Below are positions 16,511 through 25,179 of a stretch of DNA of 64,000 nt, one piece after another; within the stretch, counting starts at the first letter, position 1, and each line of letters opens with the position of its first letter. Location of the stretch: contig NZ_JPRK01000018.1 in assembly GCF_000832125.1 (NCBI RefSeq), positions 1 to 64,000 of the forward strand, read 5' to 3'. Source of the DNA: Flavobacterium hibernum (GTDB lineage: Bacteria; Bacteroidota; Bacteroidia; Flavobacteriales; Flavobacteriaceae). The translations under genes were made by a program, and so were the position numbers. The notes below the pieces were generated by a model that saw only the letters and a list, made by a program, of their open reading frames with translations, was not told the origin of the DNA and did not search any database.

Positions 16511-17111
16511 TTGCTTACTGGCGATTGTTTTGGTTTCTTGTGGCTCTGTTACAAAAAACTACATTCCTAAAAAATTAGACAAAACGGCTATAGAAGTTCC
16601 GTATTTTTCAGATTCAAAAACAGATTATGTTTATAAAACTAATATCACGGTTTATGGAAATGAGTTGTCGGGAATTTTTATTGCAAAAAAAATAAATGAC
16701 ACTTTACACCGAATTGTTTTCACTACTGAATTTGGCAATAAATTAATGGATTTTGAAATTTCTGATAAGAGTTTCAAAGTTAATTCGATTGTATCAGAAT
16801 TAGATCGAAAAATCCTGATTAATACTTTAAAACAAGATTTTCGTTTACTTCTTAAAAAAGAATATCTAATCGAGGAACAGTTTGAAAATGAATCCAATAA
16901 CATCTATAAATCTAAAGATGGAAAGCGAGATAACTACCTTTTTATCTCTAAAAAAGAAGGCAAATTAGAAAAAGTCGTTCATTGCTCTAAAACAAAAGAA
17001 AAATTTACAATAAAATTTAGTTCAAAAAACAATATTTTTGCCGAGAATATTCAGATTATTCATCAAAACATTAAGTTAAAAATTGAGCTTAACCATTTTA
17101 AATCAGAGTAA
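16476..17111 (+). CDS. Cluster lipoprotein of unknown function
   Basis: The 211-residue protein has a lipoprotein signal (FLLINCLLAIVLVSCGS) with lipobox LVSC near residue 22. The mature part is a basic, beta-rich domain (DKTAIEVPYFSDSKTDYVYK onward). The start overlaps the LolA-like gene by 35 bp; a later start would lose the lipobox, so this one is kept. By analogy with LolA-LolB pairs it could be an outer-membrane acceptor, but I see no definite LolB signature. Confidence 0.75.
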   Translation: MQKSTIQFLLINCLLAIVLVSCGSVTKNYIPKKLDKTAIEVPYFSDSKTDYVYKTNITVYGNELSGIFIAKKINDTLHRIVFTTEFGNKLMDFEISDKSFKVNSIVSELDRKILINTLKQDFRLLLKKEYLIEEQFENESNNIYKSKDGKRDNYLFISKKEGKLEKVVHCSKTKEKFTIKFSSKNNIFAENIQIIHQNIKLKIELNHFKSE

Positions 17112-17147
17112 AATTTAAACTAAACCTAAACTTAAAGCAACCAAAGA

Positions 17148-17753
17148 ATGAGAAAAATAACCGTAATTGCCTTTTTTTTATTTGCAAGTATAATGAGTGC
17201 TCAGGTAACCTTTAAACCGGGTTTAAGAGCCGGAGCTTCGTTCTCTAATTTCTCAAATATACGTTCTGATTATAAAACAGATTTTTATGTAGGTGGTTTT
17301 GGCGAAATCAAATTAACTAAGTTTTACACTTTACAACCCGAAATCACATATAGTCAACAGGGTGCTGATAATGTTAAAACTATTATTCGTTATAATAATG
17401 GTCAGGATGTTATCGAATCCAGAAATTTAGAAATTGACTATCTTTCGTTAGCTATGATTAATAAGTTTACTTTTAATGGTGGTTTTCAGCTTCAGGTAGG
17501 TCCAACTTTAGACTTTAGAGTACAGGACAATTTACTTTATCAAAAATCTGACGTCGATTTGGCCTTTATAATGGGTATTGCTTATAAATTGAAATCTGGA
17601 TTAACATTTGAAGCTCGATTTAAAAAAGGGCTAGTTGATGTTTTAGATAGCGATATTTATGAAAGCAGCAGAGACAATGATGAATTTTGGTTGGCTGATT
17701 ATAATACAAATATTAGTTTTCAATTAGGTATTTCATATCCTTTTGGTAAATAA
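17148..17753 (+). CDS. Outer membrane beta-barrel protein (PorT/OmpX-like family)
   Basis: The 201-residue protein has a signal peptide (about residues 1-18, ending ASIMSAQ). It continues with strands typical of small Bacteroidota outer-membrane barrels: FKPGLRAGASFSNF, FYVGGFGEIKLTKFYTLQPEITYSQQG, and a C-terminal ISFQLGISYPF ending close to an aromatic residue. It would span the outer membrane with about eight strands. Its presence in the cluster fits flexirubin being an outer-membrane pigment, but a direct role is not shown. Confidence 0.82.
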   Translation: MRKITVIAFFLFASIMSAQVTFKPGLRAGASFSNFSNIRSDYKTDFYVGGFGEIKLTKFYTLQPEITYSQQGADNVKTIIRYNNGQDVIESRNLEIDYLSLAMINKFTFNGGFQLQVGPTLDFRVQDNLLYQKSDVDLAFIMGIAYKLKSGLTFEARFKKGLVDVLDSDIYESSRDNDEFWLADYNTNISFQLGISYPFGK

Positions 17754-17759
17754 AAAATT

Positions 17760-18131
17760 ATGGTTTTAAAAGATTTTTACAACGTTCTTTCAGAAGAAAA
17801 AACAGGAGATTCTAAATATAGTATAACGATTTTGATCAACGAAAAACATGAAGTTTTTAAAGGTCATTTTCCAGGAAATCCAATTATGCCAGGAGTTTGC
17901 ATGATTCAGATTATTAAAGAACTTACAGCAGCGATTACTAAAAGTACTTTGATTATTCAGACATTATCAAATGTAAAATTCATGGCACTTATTAATCCTG
18001 AGGTAACTCCGGAACTACGTTTAGAACTTGAGATTACGACAACCGAAGAAGATTTGGTTAAAGTAAAAAATACGACTTATTTTAACGACACTGTTGCGCT
18101 GAAACTAAGCAATGTGTACAAAAAAATATAA
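17760..18131 (+). CDS. ApeI-like hotdog dehydratase with His but without the acidic residue
   Basis: The 123-residue protein has the FabA/FabZ signature GHFPGNPIMPGV with the catalytic His near residue 40. The acidic residue expected four positions after PGV is Gln (PGVCMIQIIKE against FabZ PGVLxxEAMAQ). This is the mirror image of the hotdog proteins at 4717 and 5156. The family resembles ApeI-type thioester dehydratases. It starts 7 bp after the barrel gene stop and is probably a cytoplasmic dehydratase for the growing polyene. Confidence 0.85.
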   Translation: MVLKDFYNVLSEEKTGDSKYSITILINEKHEVFKGHFPGNPIMPGVCMIQIIKELTAAITKSTLIIQTLSNVKFMALINPEVTPELRLELEITTTEEDLVKVKNTTYFNDTVALKLSNVYKKI

Positions 18132-18133
18132 TT

Positions 18134-18619
18134 ATGAAGTTATTATTGTCAATACTTTTATGGATTAGTTTTGCCGGCACACCAGATTTGGCGAGCATTA
18201 GAAAAATGTATGCTGATGTGTCAAAATCTGAGGCAAATGCCAAAGAATTTTCCGGAAAACTTACTGGTATTTCAAATAACGACGATAAAATTTTAGTAGC
18301 TTACAAAGCGGCTTCTATTTTGTTAGATTCGAAGTTTGAAAAGAAATTGAAAGATAAAATGGATCGCTTTAAAGAAGGTGCAACATTACTTGAATCAACT
18401 ATAAAAAGTGAACCCAACAATATCGAAATTAGAATGATTCGTTTAAGTATTCAGGAAAATGTGCCTGGAATTACGGGTTATAAAAAAAACATTAAAGAAG
18501 ATAAAAAATACATTACTGAGCATTATGCTGAGCAAAATGCAAGTTTAAAAGAATATCTAAAAAACTTTATTTTACAATCGAAAAGTTTCTCTGAAAAAGA
18601 GCGACAATTTGTGAAGTAA
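18134..18619 (+). CDS. Secreted small helical protein, unknown
   Basis: The 161-residue protein has a short signal-like N-terminus (MKLLLSILLWISFAGTPD) and a helical mature part. The pattern ILVAYKAASILLDSKFEKKLK and NNIEIRMIRLSIQEN resembles a single TPR-like helical unit. It probably acts in the periplasm. It begins 2 bp after the dehydratase stop, so it is part of the same transcript. No catalytic motif is visible, and I do not assign a function. Confidence 0.72.
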   Translation: MKLLLSILLWISFAGTPDLASIRKMYADVSKSEANAKEFSGKLTGISNNDDKILVAYKAASILLDSKFEKKLKDKMDRFKEGATLLESTIKSEPNNIEIRMIRLSIQENVPGITGYKKNIKEDKKYITEHYAEQNASLKEYLKNFILQSKSFSEKERQFVK

Positions 18620-18637
18620 GCTAAAGAAAATCTCCAA

Positions 18638-19819
18638 ATGAAACCTACAATACCACAGCAAGACGTACTTAATTCGACCCATTTTTGTGTCATTGTTCCC
18701 ACATACAACAATCAGAAAACGTTAAAAAGAGTGCTGGATTCTATTTTAGATTTCACTACAAATGTCATTATTGTTAATGACGGATCAACAGACGAAACCA
18801 GCGAAATTCTAAAACAATATTCGCAATTAACGCAAATTCATCATCCTAAAAATTTAGGAAAAGGAAGAGCGCTTCGAAATGGTTTTAGAAAAGCAATCGA
18901 AATGAATTTTGAATATGCCATTACGATCGATTCTGACGGACAACATTTTGCTACTGATATTCCGAAATTTATTGCTGAGATTCAAAACGAGCCTAATTCT
19001 TTATTGATTGGAAGCCGAAATATGACTCAGGAAAATGTGCCAAAGAAGAGCAGTTTTGGAAATAAATTTTCGAATTTCTGGTTTAAGTTCGAAACCGGAA
19101 TTAAATTAGATGATACACAATCTGGCTTCCGTTTATATCCTTTGCGATTAATTCCCAAGCAATTTTATACCAATAAATTTGAGTTTGAAATTGAAGTCAT
19201 TGTAAGATCTGCATGGAAAGGAATTGTGGTGAAAAATATTCCTATTCAGATTTTGTACGATCCAGAAGAACGTGTTTCGCATTTTAGACCCTTTCAAGAT
19301 TTTACCCGAATTAGCATTCTAAATACCGTTTTGGTTCTAAATGCTTTGCTGTATATTAAACCAAGAGATTTTTTAAGAAACGCTAAAAAAAAAGGATTTA
19401 AAAAATTCTTTCTGGAAGATATTTTAGAAAGTAGCGATTCAAATTTCAAAAAATCGGCGGCAATTGCTTTGGGCGTTTTTATTGGGATTTCGCCTTTTTG
19501 GGGATTTCAAACCGTGTTGCTTTTTACATTTGCCGCATTGTTTAAGCTCAATAAAGTCATCGCTTATTTGGCTTCAAATGTGAGTTTTCCGCCATTTATA
19601 CCTTTTGTTATCTATGGTTCTTTAAAAATGGGAAGTTATTTTGTGTCCAATGATGCGCCATTAATTTTAGACAGTTCTGTCACACTCGATGATATTCAGA
19701 AAAATGCAACGCAATATATCGTTGGAAGTCTTATTTTAGCATCCGTTTCTGCGCTGTCTGCCGGTTTTTTGAGTTACTTACTTTTAACCGCTTTTAGTTC
19801 TAAGAAAAAACAACAATAA
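18638..19819 (+). CDS. Family 2 glycosyltransferase fused to DUF2062
   Basis: This is a 393-residue fusion. The N-terminal 230 residues are a GT-A glycosyltransferase (CVIVPTYNNQKTL, VNDGSTDET, the DxD-type TIDSDGQHF, and DDTQSGFRLYP typical of DPM/DPG synthase-like GT2). The C-terminal 120 residues are a DUF2062 membrane domain (IALGVFIGISPFWGFQ, then two further TM segments). It may transfer a sugar to a polyprenyl or lipid acceptor at the membrane. GT2 genes occur in aryl-polyene clusters, but a glycosylated flexirubin is not implied. Confidence 0.85.
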   Translation: MKPTIPQQDVLNSTHFCVIVPTYNNQKTLKRVLDSILDFTTNVIIVNDGSTDETSEILKQYSQLTQIHHPKNLGKGRALRNGFRKAIEMNFEYAITIDSDGQHFATDIPKFIAEIQNEPNSLLIGSRNMTQENVPKKSSFGNKFSNFWFKFETGIKLDDTQSGFRLYPLRLIPKQFYTNKFEFEIEVIVRSAWKGIVVKNIPIQILYDPEERVSHFRPFQDFTRISILNTVLVLNALLYIKPRDFLRNAKKKGFKKFFLEDILESSDSNFKKSAAIALGVFIGISPFWGFQTVLLFTFAALFKLNKVIAYLASNVSFPPFIPFVIYGSLKMGSYFVSNDAPLILDSSVTLDDIQKNATQYIVGSLILASVSALSAGFLSYLLLTAFSSKKKQQ

Positions 19820-19830
19820 TTAAAATATTT

Positions 19831-19956
19831 TGCCACAGATTTAGAGGATTTATACAAATTTTTCGCCACGAATTCACGAATTAATTTATTCTCATTCGTG
19901 AATTCGTGGCGAAAAAACAAAGATTTAAAATAAATATAATCCTTTAAATCTGTGGC
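19831..19956 (+). repeat. Nested inverted-repeat element, CGCCACGAATT family
   Basis: Inner perfect 23-base arms lie at 19859-19881 and 19894-19916 (TTTTTCGCCACGAATTCACG and complement) with a 12-base loop. Outer arms, GCCACAGATTTA at 19832-19843 and TAAATCTGTGGC at 19945-19956, enclose them. The core is shared with the element at 2456-2590. The GTG at 19952 lies in the outer arm. The gap between the GT2 and MMPL genes is otherwise empty. Confidence 0.85.
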
Positions 19957-19972
19957 TAAAAAAAATAAAAAA

Positions 19973-22900
19973 ATGCATCACTATTTTCACGCCATTCATT
20001 TGTTTGTAAACCGAAGAAAATCTCTTTCGGTTGTATTGGCAATCTTGATGCTTTTGCTGTTTGGCTTTTTTGCTTCTCAAATTAAATTTGAAGAAGATAT
20101 TACCAAGCTAATTCCAACAAATGACAAAGCCGATGCCACTGCAAAAGTTTTAAAACAGCTTAATTTTGCCGATAAAATTACCGTTATTTTTAAACTGGAT
20201 AAAAACGGAACAAACGAGGATTTAAAGGAAATGGCAACGGCTTTTTCAGATAGCGTTGCAAAATCCTGTAAACCTTATGTAACAGGAATTCAAGGAAAAG
20301 TTGACGAAGAAAACATTCAGGAAACTATAGATTTCGTTTACAATAATCTGCCTCTTTTTCTAGAAAATAAGGATTATGATGCTATTGCAAAAAAACTTCA
20401 AAAAGACAGTATTGCAGCAACTGTGCAGGGAAATTACAAATCGATTATTTCTCCGTCCGGATTTATTACCAAAGATTTTATTCTGCAAGATCCGTTTGGA
20501 ATATCTTTTATCGCTTTAAAAAAATTACAACAATTAAATATTGGCGACGATTTTACGTTAGATAATGGTTTTGTAATGACCAAGGATAAAAAGAAATTAT
20601 TGTTGTTTATTACTTCAAATCTTCCCTCGAGTGAAACGGAAAAGAATACCATTTTTGCCGAAAAACTAAAATCGATTCAAGACAATTTAAACCAAAAATT
20701 CAAAAGTAAAACCTCTATAAGTTATTTTGGTTCGGCTTTGATTGCAGTTGCCAATGCCAATCAAATTAAAAGTGATATAATCTTAACAATAACAATTGCG
20801 ATGATTACGCTTATGTTGATTTTGATTTTATTCTATCGAAAAATAATGATTCCGCTTATCATTTTTCTTCCAACAGTTTTTGGAGCTTTGTTTGCTGTGG
20901 CGTTTTTATATTTTGTTAAAGAACAAATTTCTGCGATTTCACTTGGAATTGGTTCGATCTTATTAGGAATCACAATTGATTATTCGATACATATCCTCAC
21001 GCATTACAAACACAATAGCGATGTAAAAACTTTGTACAAAGACATTACAATGCCCGTTATAATGAGTAGTTCGACAACTGCGGTTGCTTTTTTATGTTTG
21101 CTTTTTGTAAAATCTGACGCATTAAACGACTTAGGAATTTTTGCTGCTGTAATTGTTATGGCGTCGGCATTTTTCTCGCTTTTAATTGTTCCGCATTTGT
21201 ACAAACCAAAAGAAGGAAATTTTGAACACAAGAAAAACTGGATCGACAAATTGGCTCATTTCTCATTTCATAACAATAAATATTTAATTGGTCTTTGCCT
21301 CTTAATCACAATAGTTTGCTGTTTTACGTATAACAATGTTGGTTTCAACAACGATTTGTCGCAATTAAATTTTGTTCCAAAAGAAATTAAAGCTGCCGAA
21401 AAGGATTTAGAAGAAAGCACGAGTTTAACTTCAAAAACCATTTATGTTGCTTCGTACGGAAATAGTATGGAAGAAGTTTTGCAAAGCAACAGCAAACTTT
21501 TCGCTGATTTATCAAAAGAGAAACAGCAAGACAAAATATTAAATTTCAGTTCGGTTGGTGGAATCATGCTTTCGCAAAAGGAACAGCAACAAAAAATCGA
21601 CAAATGGAATTCGTTTTGGGATGCCAATAAAAAACAATTTTTACAATCGCAATTAATTACCGAAGGTTCAAAACTTGGCTTTAAGCCCACAACTTACACC
21701 GCTTTTTTTGATCATTTAAATGTTAGTTTCAAACCAATTTCGGCGCAAGATTATCTAAAAATTCAAGCTTTACAATTGAAGGAATTTGTAACCGAAAAAA
21801 ATGGATTTTTCACGATTTCTACTTTAGTAAAAGTTACGCCACAACAAAGAGATCGCTTTGTAAAATCGGCTTCAGCCAAAAATAATTTGATAGCGATTGA
21901 TCGTCAGCAAATGAACGAAACCTTTTTCAGCACTTTAAAAACTGATTTTAATTCGCTTGTCAATTATTCTTTTGTTGCTGTAATTTTAATTCTGTTCTTC
22001 TTTTTCCGGAGATTAGAATTAGTTATCGTGAGTTGTATTCCAATTGCTTTAACCGGAATTGTAACAGCGGGAATTATGGGGATTTTTGGCATTCAAATGA
22101 ATATTTTCAGTATGATTGTTTGTACGCTGATTTTTGGTCACGGTGTCGATTTTAGCATTTTCATGACTAGCGCACTTCAAAAAGAATATACTTCGGGCAA
22201 AAACGAAATTGCCATTTATAGAACTTCAATCATTCTGGCAGTTATTACTACTATTTTAGGAATTGGTGCCATGATTTTTGCCGAACATCCTGCATTACGA
22301 TCCATTTCGCTGGTTTCCTTAATTGGTGTTTTTGCAGCACTTATTATTACATTTATCTTCTATCCTATTCTGTTCAAATTATTTATATCAAATCGTTCAA
22401 AAAAAGGTAATCCGCCTTTTGTCTTGCGAACATTTATTCACGGTATAATTTCGTTTGCTTATTATGGACTTGGCGGAATTTTAATGTCACTTTTTAGCAT
22501 TACCATCATGCCGATTCTGCCGATAAAAGAAAAAACAAAAATGAAAGGATTCCGTTATTTCATTTCAAAATTCATGAAATCGGTATTGTATTCGAATCCT
22601 TTTATTCATAAAAAAGTGGTGAATCAATTTGATGAAACATTTGATAAACCTGCTATTATAGTTGCCAATCATTCTTCGTTTATCGATATTTTGGCAATGG
22701 GAATGTTGAGTCCAAAAATTATATTTTTAGTAAACGACTGGGTTTACAATTCCCCCATTTTTGGCGGAACGGTAAGAAAAGCTGGATTTTATCCGGTTTC
22801 AGAAGGTCTTGAAGGCGGTGTCGAACATTTACGCCAAAAAGTAGAAGAAGGATATTCGTTGATGATTTTTCCGGAAGGAACCCGTTCTGAAAGCAATCAA

Positions 22901-23653
22901 ATAAAGCGTTTTCATAAAGGTGCTTTTTATCTTGCCGAAGAATTTAATCTGGATATTATTCCTGTTGTAATTCACGGCGCATCAGAAGCAATTCCAAAAG
23001 GCGATTTTGTCATTCATAACAGCAATCTTACAATTACTATTTTAGAAAGAATTGCGCCTGATAATTTTTCTTTCGGGAAAAATTACACCGAAAGAACAAA
23101 ACAAATAAGCGTTTTCTTTAAAGAAGAATATCGCAAAATCCGTGAAAAATTAGAACGTCCGGATTACTTTAAAAAAATGGTGCTTCATAGTTTTGATTAT
23201 AAAGAAACAGAGATTGTAAATAGTGTAAAAACTGATTTGAAAAAAAATATCGAAACTTATTATCGTCTCAATAAGCATCTTTCGGCCAAAGCCAAAATAT
23301 TGCATTTGTCTAGTGATTACGGACAACTTGATGTTTTATTGGCCTTGCAGGAACCACAACGCAAAATTACTTCATACAATAGCGATGAAGAAAAACTAGC
23401 GGTTTCAAAAACCAATTATATCGTTACAAAAAGAAAGATATCATATTTGGATCAGTTCGAATTGGCGTTCCCAAATCAATACGATGCTATTTTAATTTCT
23501 GATGCACATTATAAGAATGATCTTGAAAAAGTGATTTCCACTACTTCTACAATTATCGCCCTTAACAATTCTATTTCAAAGGACTCTTTGATTAACTTTG
23601 GTTTCGAATGTGTTTTAGAAGAAGATTCTATAATCGTATTTAAGAAAAAATAG
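19973..23653 (+). CDS. MMPL-family exporter fused to PlsC acyltransferase and a methyltransferase-like tail
   Basis: This 1226-residue protein has three parts. Residues about 1-850 form an MMPL/RND-type exporter of two halves, each a TM, a periplasmic domain and a TM bundle (GIGSILLGITIDYSIHIL and LIFGHGVDFSIFMTS). Residues about 885-1100 are a PlsC-like acyltransferase with NHSSFID (N899, H900) and FPEGTRS (966-972). The last about 125 residues resemble a Rossmann methyltransferase with a degenerate SAM loop (ILHLSSDYGQLDVLLA). Such fusions are typical of aryl-polyene clusters, where the exporter is thought to move the pigment and the acyltransferase to attach it. I start at ATG 19973, since the GTG at 19952 lies in a repeat arm. 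Confidence 0.88.
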   Translation: MHHYFHAIHLFVNRRKSLSVVLAILMLLLFGFFASQIKFEEDITKLIPTNDKADATAKVLKQLNFADKITVIFKLDKNGTNEDLKEMATAFSDSVAKSCKPYVTGIQGKVDEENIQETIDFVYNNLPLFLENKDYDAIAKKLQKDSIAATVQGNYKSIISPSGFITKDFILQDPFGISFIALKKLQQLNIGDDFTLDNGFVMTKDKKKLLLFITSNLPSSETEKNTIFAEKLKSIQDNLNQKFKSKTSISYFGSALIAVANANQIKSDIILTITIAMITLMLILILFYRKIMIPLIIFLPTVFGALFAVAFLYFVKEQISAISLGIGSILLGITIDYSIHILTHYKHNSDVKTLYKDITMPVIMSSSTTAVAFLCLLFVKSDALNDLGIFAAVIVMASAFFSLLIVPHLYKPKEGNFEHKKNWIDKLAHFSFHNNKYLIGLCLLITIVCCFTYNNVGFNNDLSQLNFVPKEIKAAEKDLEESTSLTSKTIYVASYGNSMEEVLQSNSKLFADLSKEKQQDKILNFSSVGGIMLSQKEQQQKIDKWNSFWDANKKQFLQSQLITEGSKLGFKPTTYTAFFDHLNVSFKPISAQDYLKIQALQLKEFVTEKNGFFTISTLVKVTPQQRDRFVKSASAKNNLIAIDRQQMNETFFSTLKTDFNSLVNYSFVAVILILFFFFRRLELVIVSCIPIALTGIVTAGIMGIFGIQMNIFSMIVCTLIFGHGVDFSIFMTSALQKEYTSGKNEIAIYRTSIILAVITTILGIGAMIFAEHPALRSISLVSLIGVFAALIITFIFYPILFKLFISNRSKKGNPPFVLRTFIHGIISFAYYGLGGILMSLFSITIMPILPIKEKTKMKGFRYFISKFMKSVLYSNPFIHKKVVNQFDETFDKPAIIVANHSSFIDILAMGMLSPKIIFLVNDWVYNSPIFGGTVRKAGFYPVSEGLEGGVEHLRQKVEEGYSLMIFPEGTRSESNQIKRFHKGAFYLAEEFNLDIIPVVIHGASEAIPKGDFVIHNSNLTITILERIAPDNFSFGKNYTERTKQISVFFKEEYRKIREKLERPDYFKKMVLHSFDYKETEIVNSVKTDLKKNIETYYRLNKHLSAKAKILHLSSDYGQLDVLLALQEPQRKITSYNSDEEKLAVSKTNYIVTKRKISYLDQFELAFPNQYDAILISDAHYKNDLEKVISTTSTIIALNNSISKDSLINFGFECVLEEDSIIVFKKK

Positions 23654-23654
23654 C

Positions 23655-25172
23655 ATGAAGGAGCAATACGATGTAGTAATTGTGGGCAGCGGACTAGGCG
23701 GATTGGTCTCGGCAATTATTTTGGCCAAAGAAGGCTACAGCGTTTGTGTGCTCGAAAAAAACAATCAATACGGCGGTAATCTTCAAACTTTTGTACGCGA
23801 TAAAACCATTTTTGATACTGGAATTCATTACATCGGAGGTTTAGACGAAGGTCAGAATTTGAACAAATATTTTAAATATTTGGGGATTATGGATCATCTT
23901 AACCTGAAAAAATTAGATGATAATGGTTTTGATATCATCTCTTTTGAAGACGATCAAAACGAATATCCGCATGCGCAGGGTTATGATAATTTTGCCAATC
24001 AGCTCGTTCATTTTTTCCCTAACGAAAAAGCCAATATTGAGAGGTATTGCGAAAAAATAAAATCGATTTGCGAATGTTTTCCACTTTATAATTTAGAATG
24101 GGAAGGAAAATATGATAACGAAATTTTAAGCTTAAACGCTAAACAAACGATCGAAGAATGTACGCAGAATGAGAAACTAAAAGCAGTTTTGGCAGGATCT
24201 AATTTCTTGTATGCAGGAATTGCAGATAAATCGCCTTTTTACGTTCATGCCCTTTCTGTAAACTCATACATTCAAAGTTCTTGGAGATGTATAAACGGCG
24301 GAAGTCAGATTACAAAACAACTTTTAAAGCAGCTTAAAAAACACGGCGGCGAATTTTATAAATACAAAGAGGTTACCCGATTTAATGTCACAAACAAAAA
24401 AGTAACTTCGGTAGATATGAAAGACGGAACTCAGGTTTCGGGTTCTTTTTTTATCTCGAATATAGAACCAAAAACCACTCTGAGACTGGCTGGCGAAGAG
24501 AACTTTAGAAAATCATTTTATAGCAGAATTCAAAGTCTTGAAGGCGTAATTTCGGCCTTTAGTTTGTATATCGTTTTTAAGCCCGAAACTTTCAAATATA
24601 TCAATCACAATCATTATCATTTTAAGAAAAGTAGTGAAGTCTGGACTGCGCATGATTATGATGAAGATTCTTGGCCCAAAGCTTTTATGGCTTCAATGAA
24701 TGCCTCAAAAAAACAAGAAGAATGGGCAGAAGGAATGACTTTTATCACTTACATGAAATATGATGATGTTGCACCTTGGATTGATACGTTTAATACAACT
24801 GTAGACGAAAGCGATCGTGGAGAAAGTTACGAAGAGTTTAAATCACGAAAAGCTTCGAAGTTTTTAGATGAAGTCGAAATGAGATTTCCGGGTATCAAAG
24901 ATTGTATTCAATCCCTACATACTTCGACACCGCTCTCCTATCGGGATTACATTGGTGGCGATAATGGTAATATGTACGGTTATGTTAAAGATTCGAATAA
25001 CCCGATGAAAACTCTAATTCCGTCAAAAACCAAATTAGATAATTTGTATCTTACGGGTCAAAGCATAAATATGCATGGAGTTTTAGGCGTCACGATTGGC
25101 GCCGTTGTAACTTGTTCTGAAATTCTTGGTAGAGAATATTTAGTAAACAAAATCAATCAGACACCTGAATGA
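23655..25172 (+). CDS. CrtI-like FAD-dependent oxidoreductase
   Basis: The 505-residue flavoprotein belongs to the phytoene-desaturase/carotenoid-isomerase-like family. It has an N-terminal dinucleotide-binding fold VVIVGSGLGGLVSA, then LEKNNQYGGNLQTF, and a C-terminal NLYLTGQSINMHGVLG typical of the FAD-binding end. In a flexirubin cluster it could oxidise, reduce or isomerise the polyene chain, or act on the resorcinol ring. No carotenoid synthase genes accompany it, which argues against carotenoid use. It begins one base after the MMPL gene stop. Confidence 0.85.
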   Translation: MKEQYDVVIVGSGLGGLVSAIILAKEGYSVCVLEKNNQYGGNLQTFVRDKTIFDTGIHYIGGLDEGQNLNKYFKYLGIMDHLNLKKLDDNGFDIISFEDDQNEYPHAQGYDNFANQLVHFFPNEKANIERYCEKIKSICECFPLYNLEWEGKYDNEILSLNAKQTIEECTQNEKLKAVLAGSNFLYAGIADKSPFYVHALSVNSYIQSSWRCINGGSQITKQLLKQLKKHGGEFYKYKEVTRFNVTNKKVTSVDMKDGTQVSGSFFISNIEPKTTLRLAGEENFRKSFYSRIQSLEGVISAFSLYIVFKPETFKYINHNHYHFKKSSEVWTAHDYDEDSWPKAFMASMNASKKQEEWAEGMTFITYMKYDDVAPWIDTFNTTVDESDRGESYEEFKSRKASKFLDEVEMRFPGIKDCIQSLHTSTPLSYRDYIGGDNGNMYGYVKDSNNPMKTLIPSKTKLDNLYLTGQSINMHGVLGVTIGAVVTCSEILGREYLVNKINQTPE

Positions 25173-25179
25173 AAAAGCT

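Noticed and set aside
19952-19972. GTG start adding seven residues to the MMPL fusion
   Set aside because: The GTG lies inside the outer arm of an inverted-repeat element; ATG 19973 is more plausible.
23655-25172. Carotenoid pathway gene
   Set aside because: The CrtI-like flavoprotein has no phytoene synthase or cyclase nearby and is embedded in the flexirubin-type operon.
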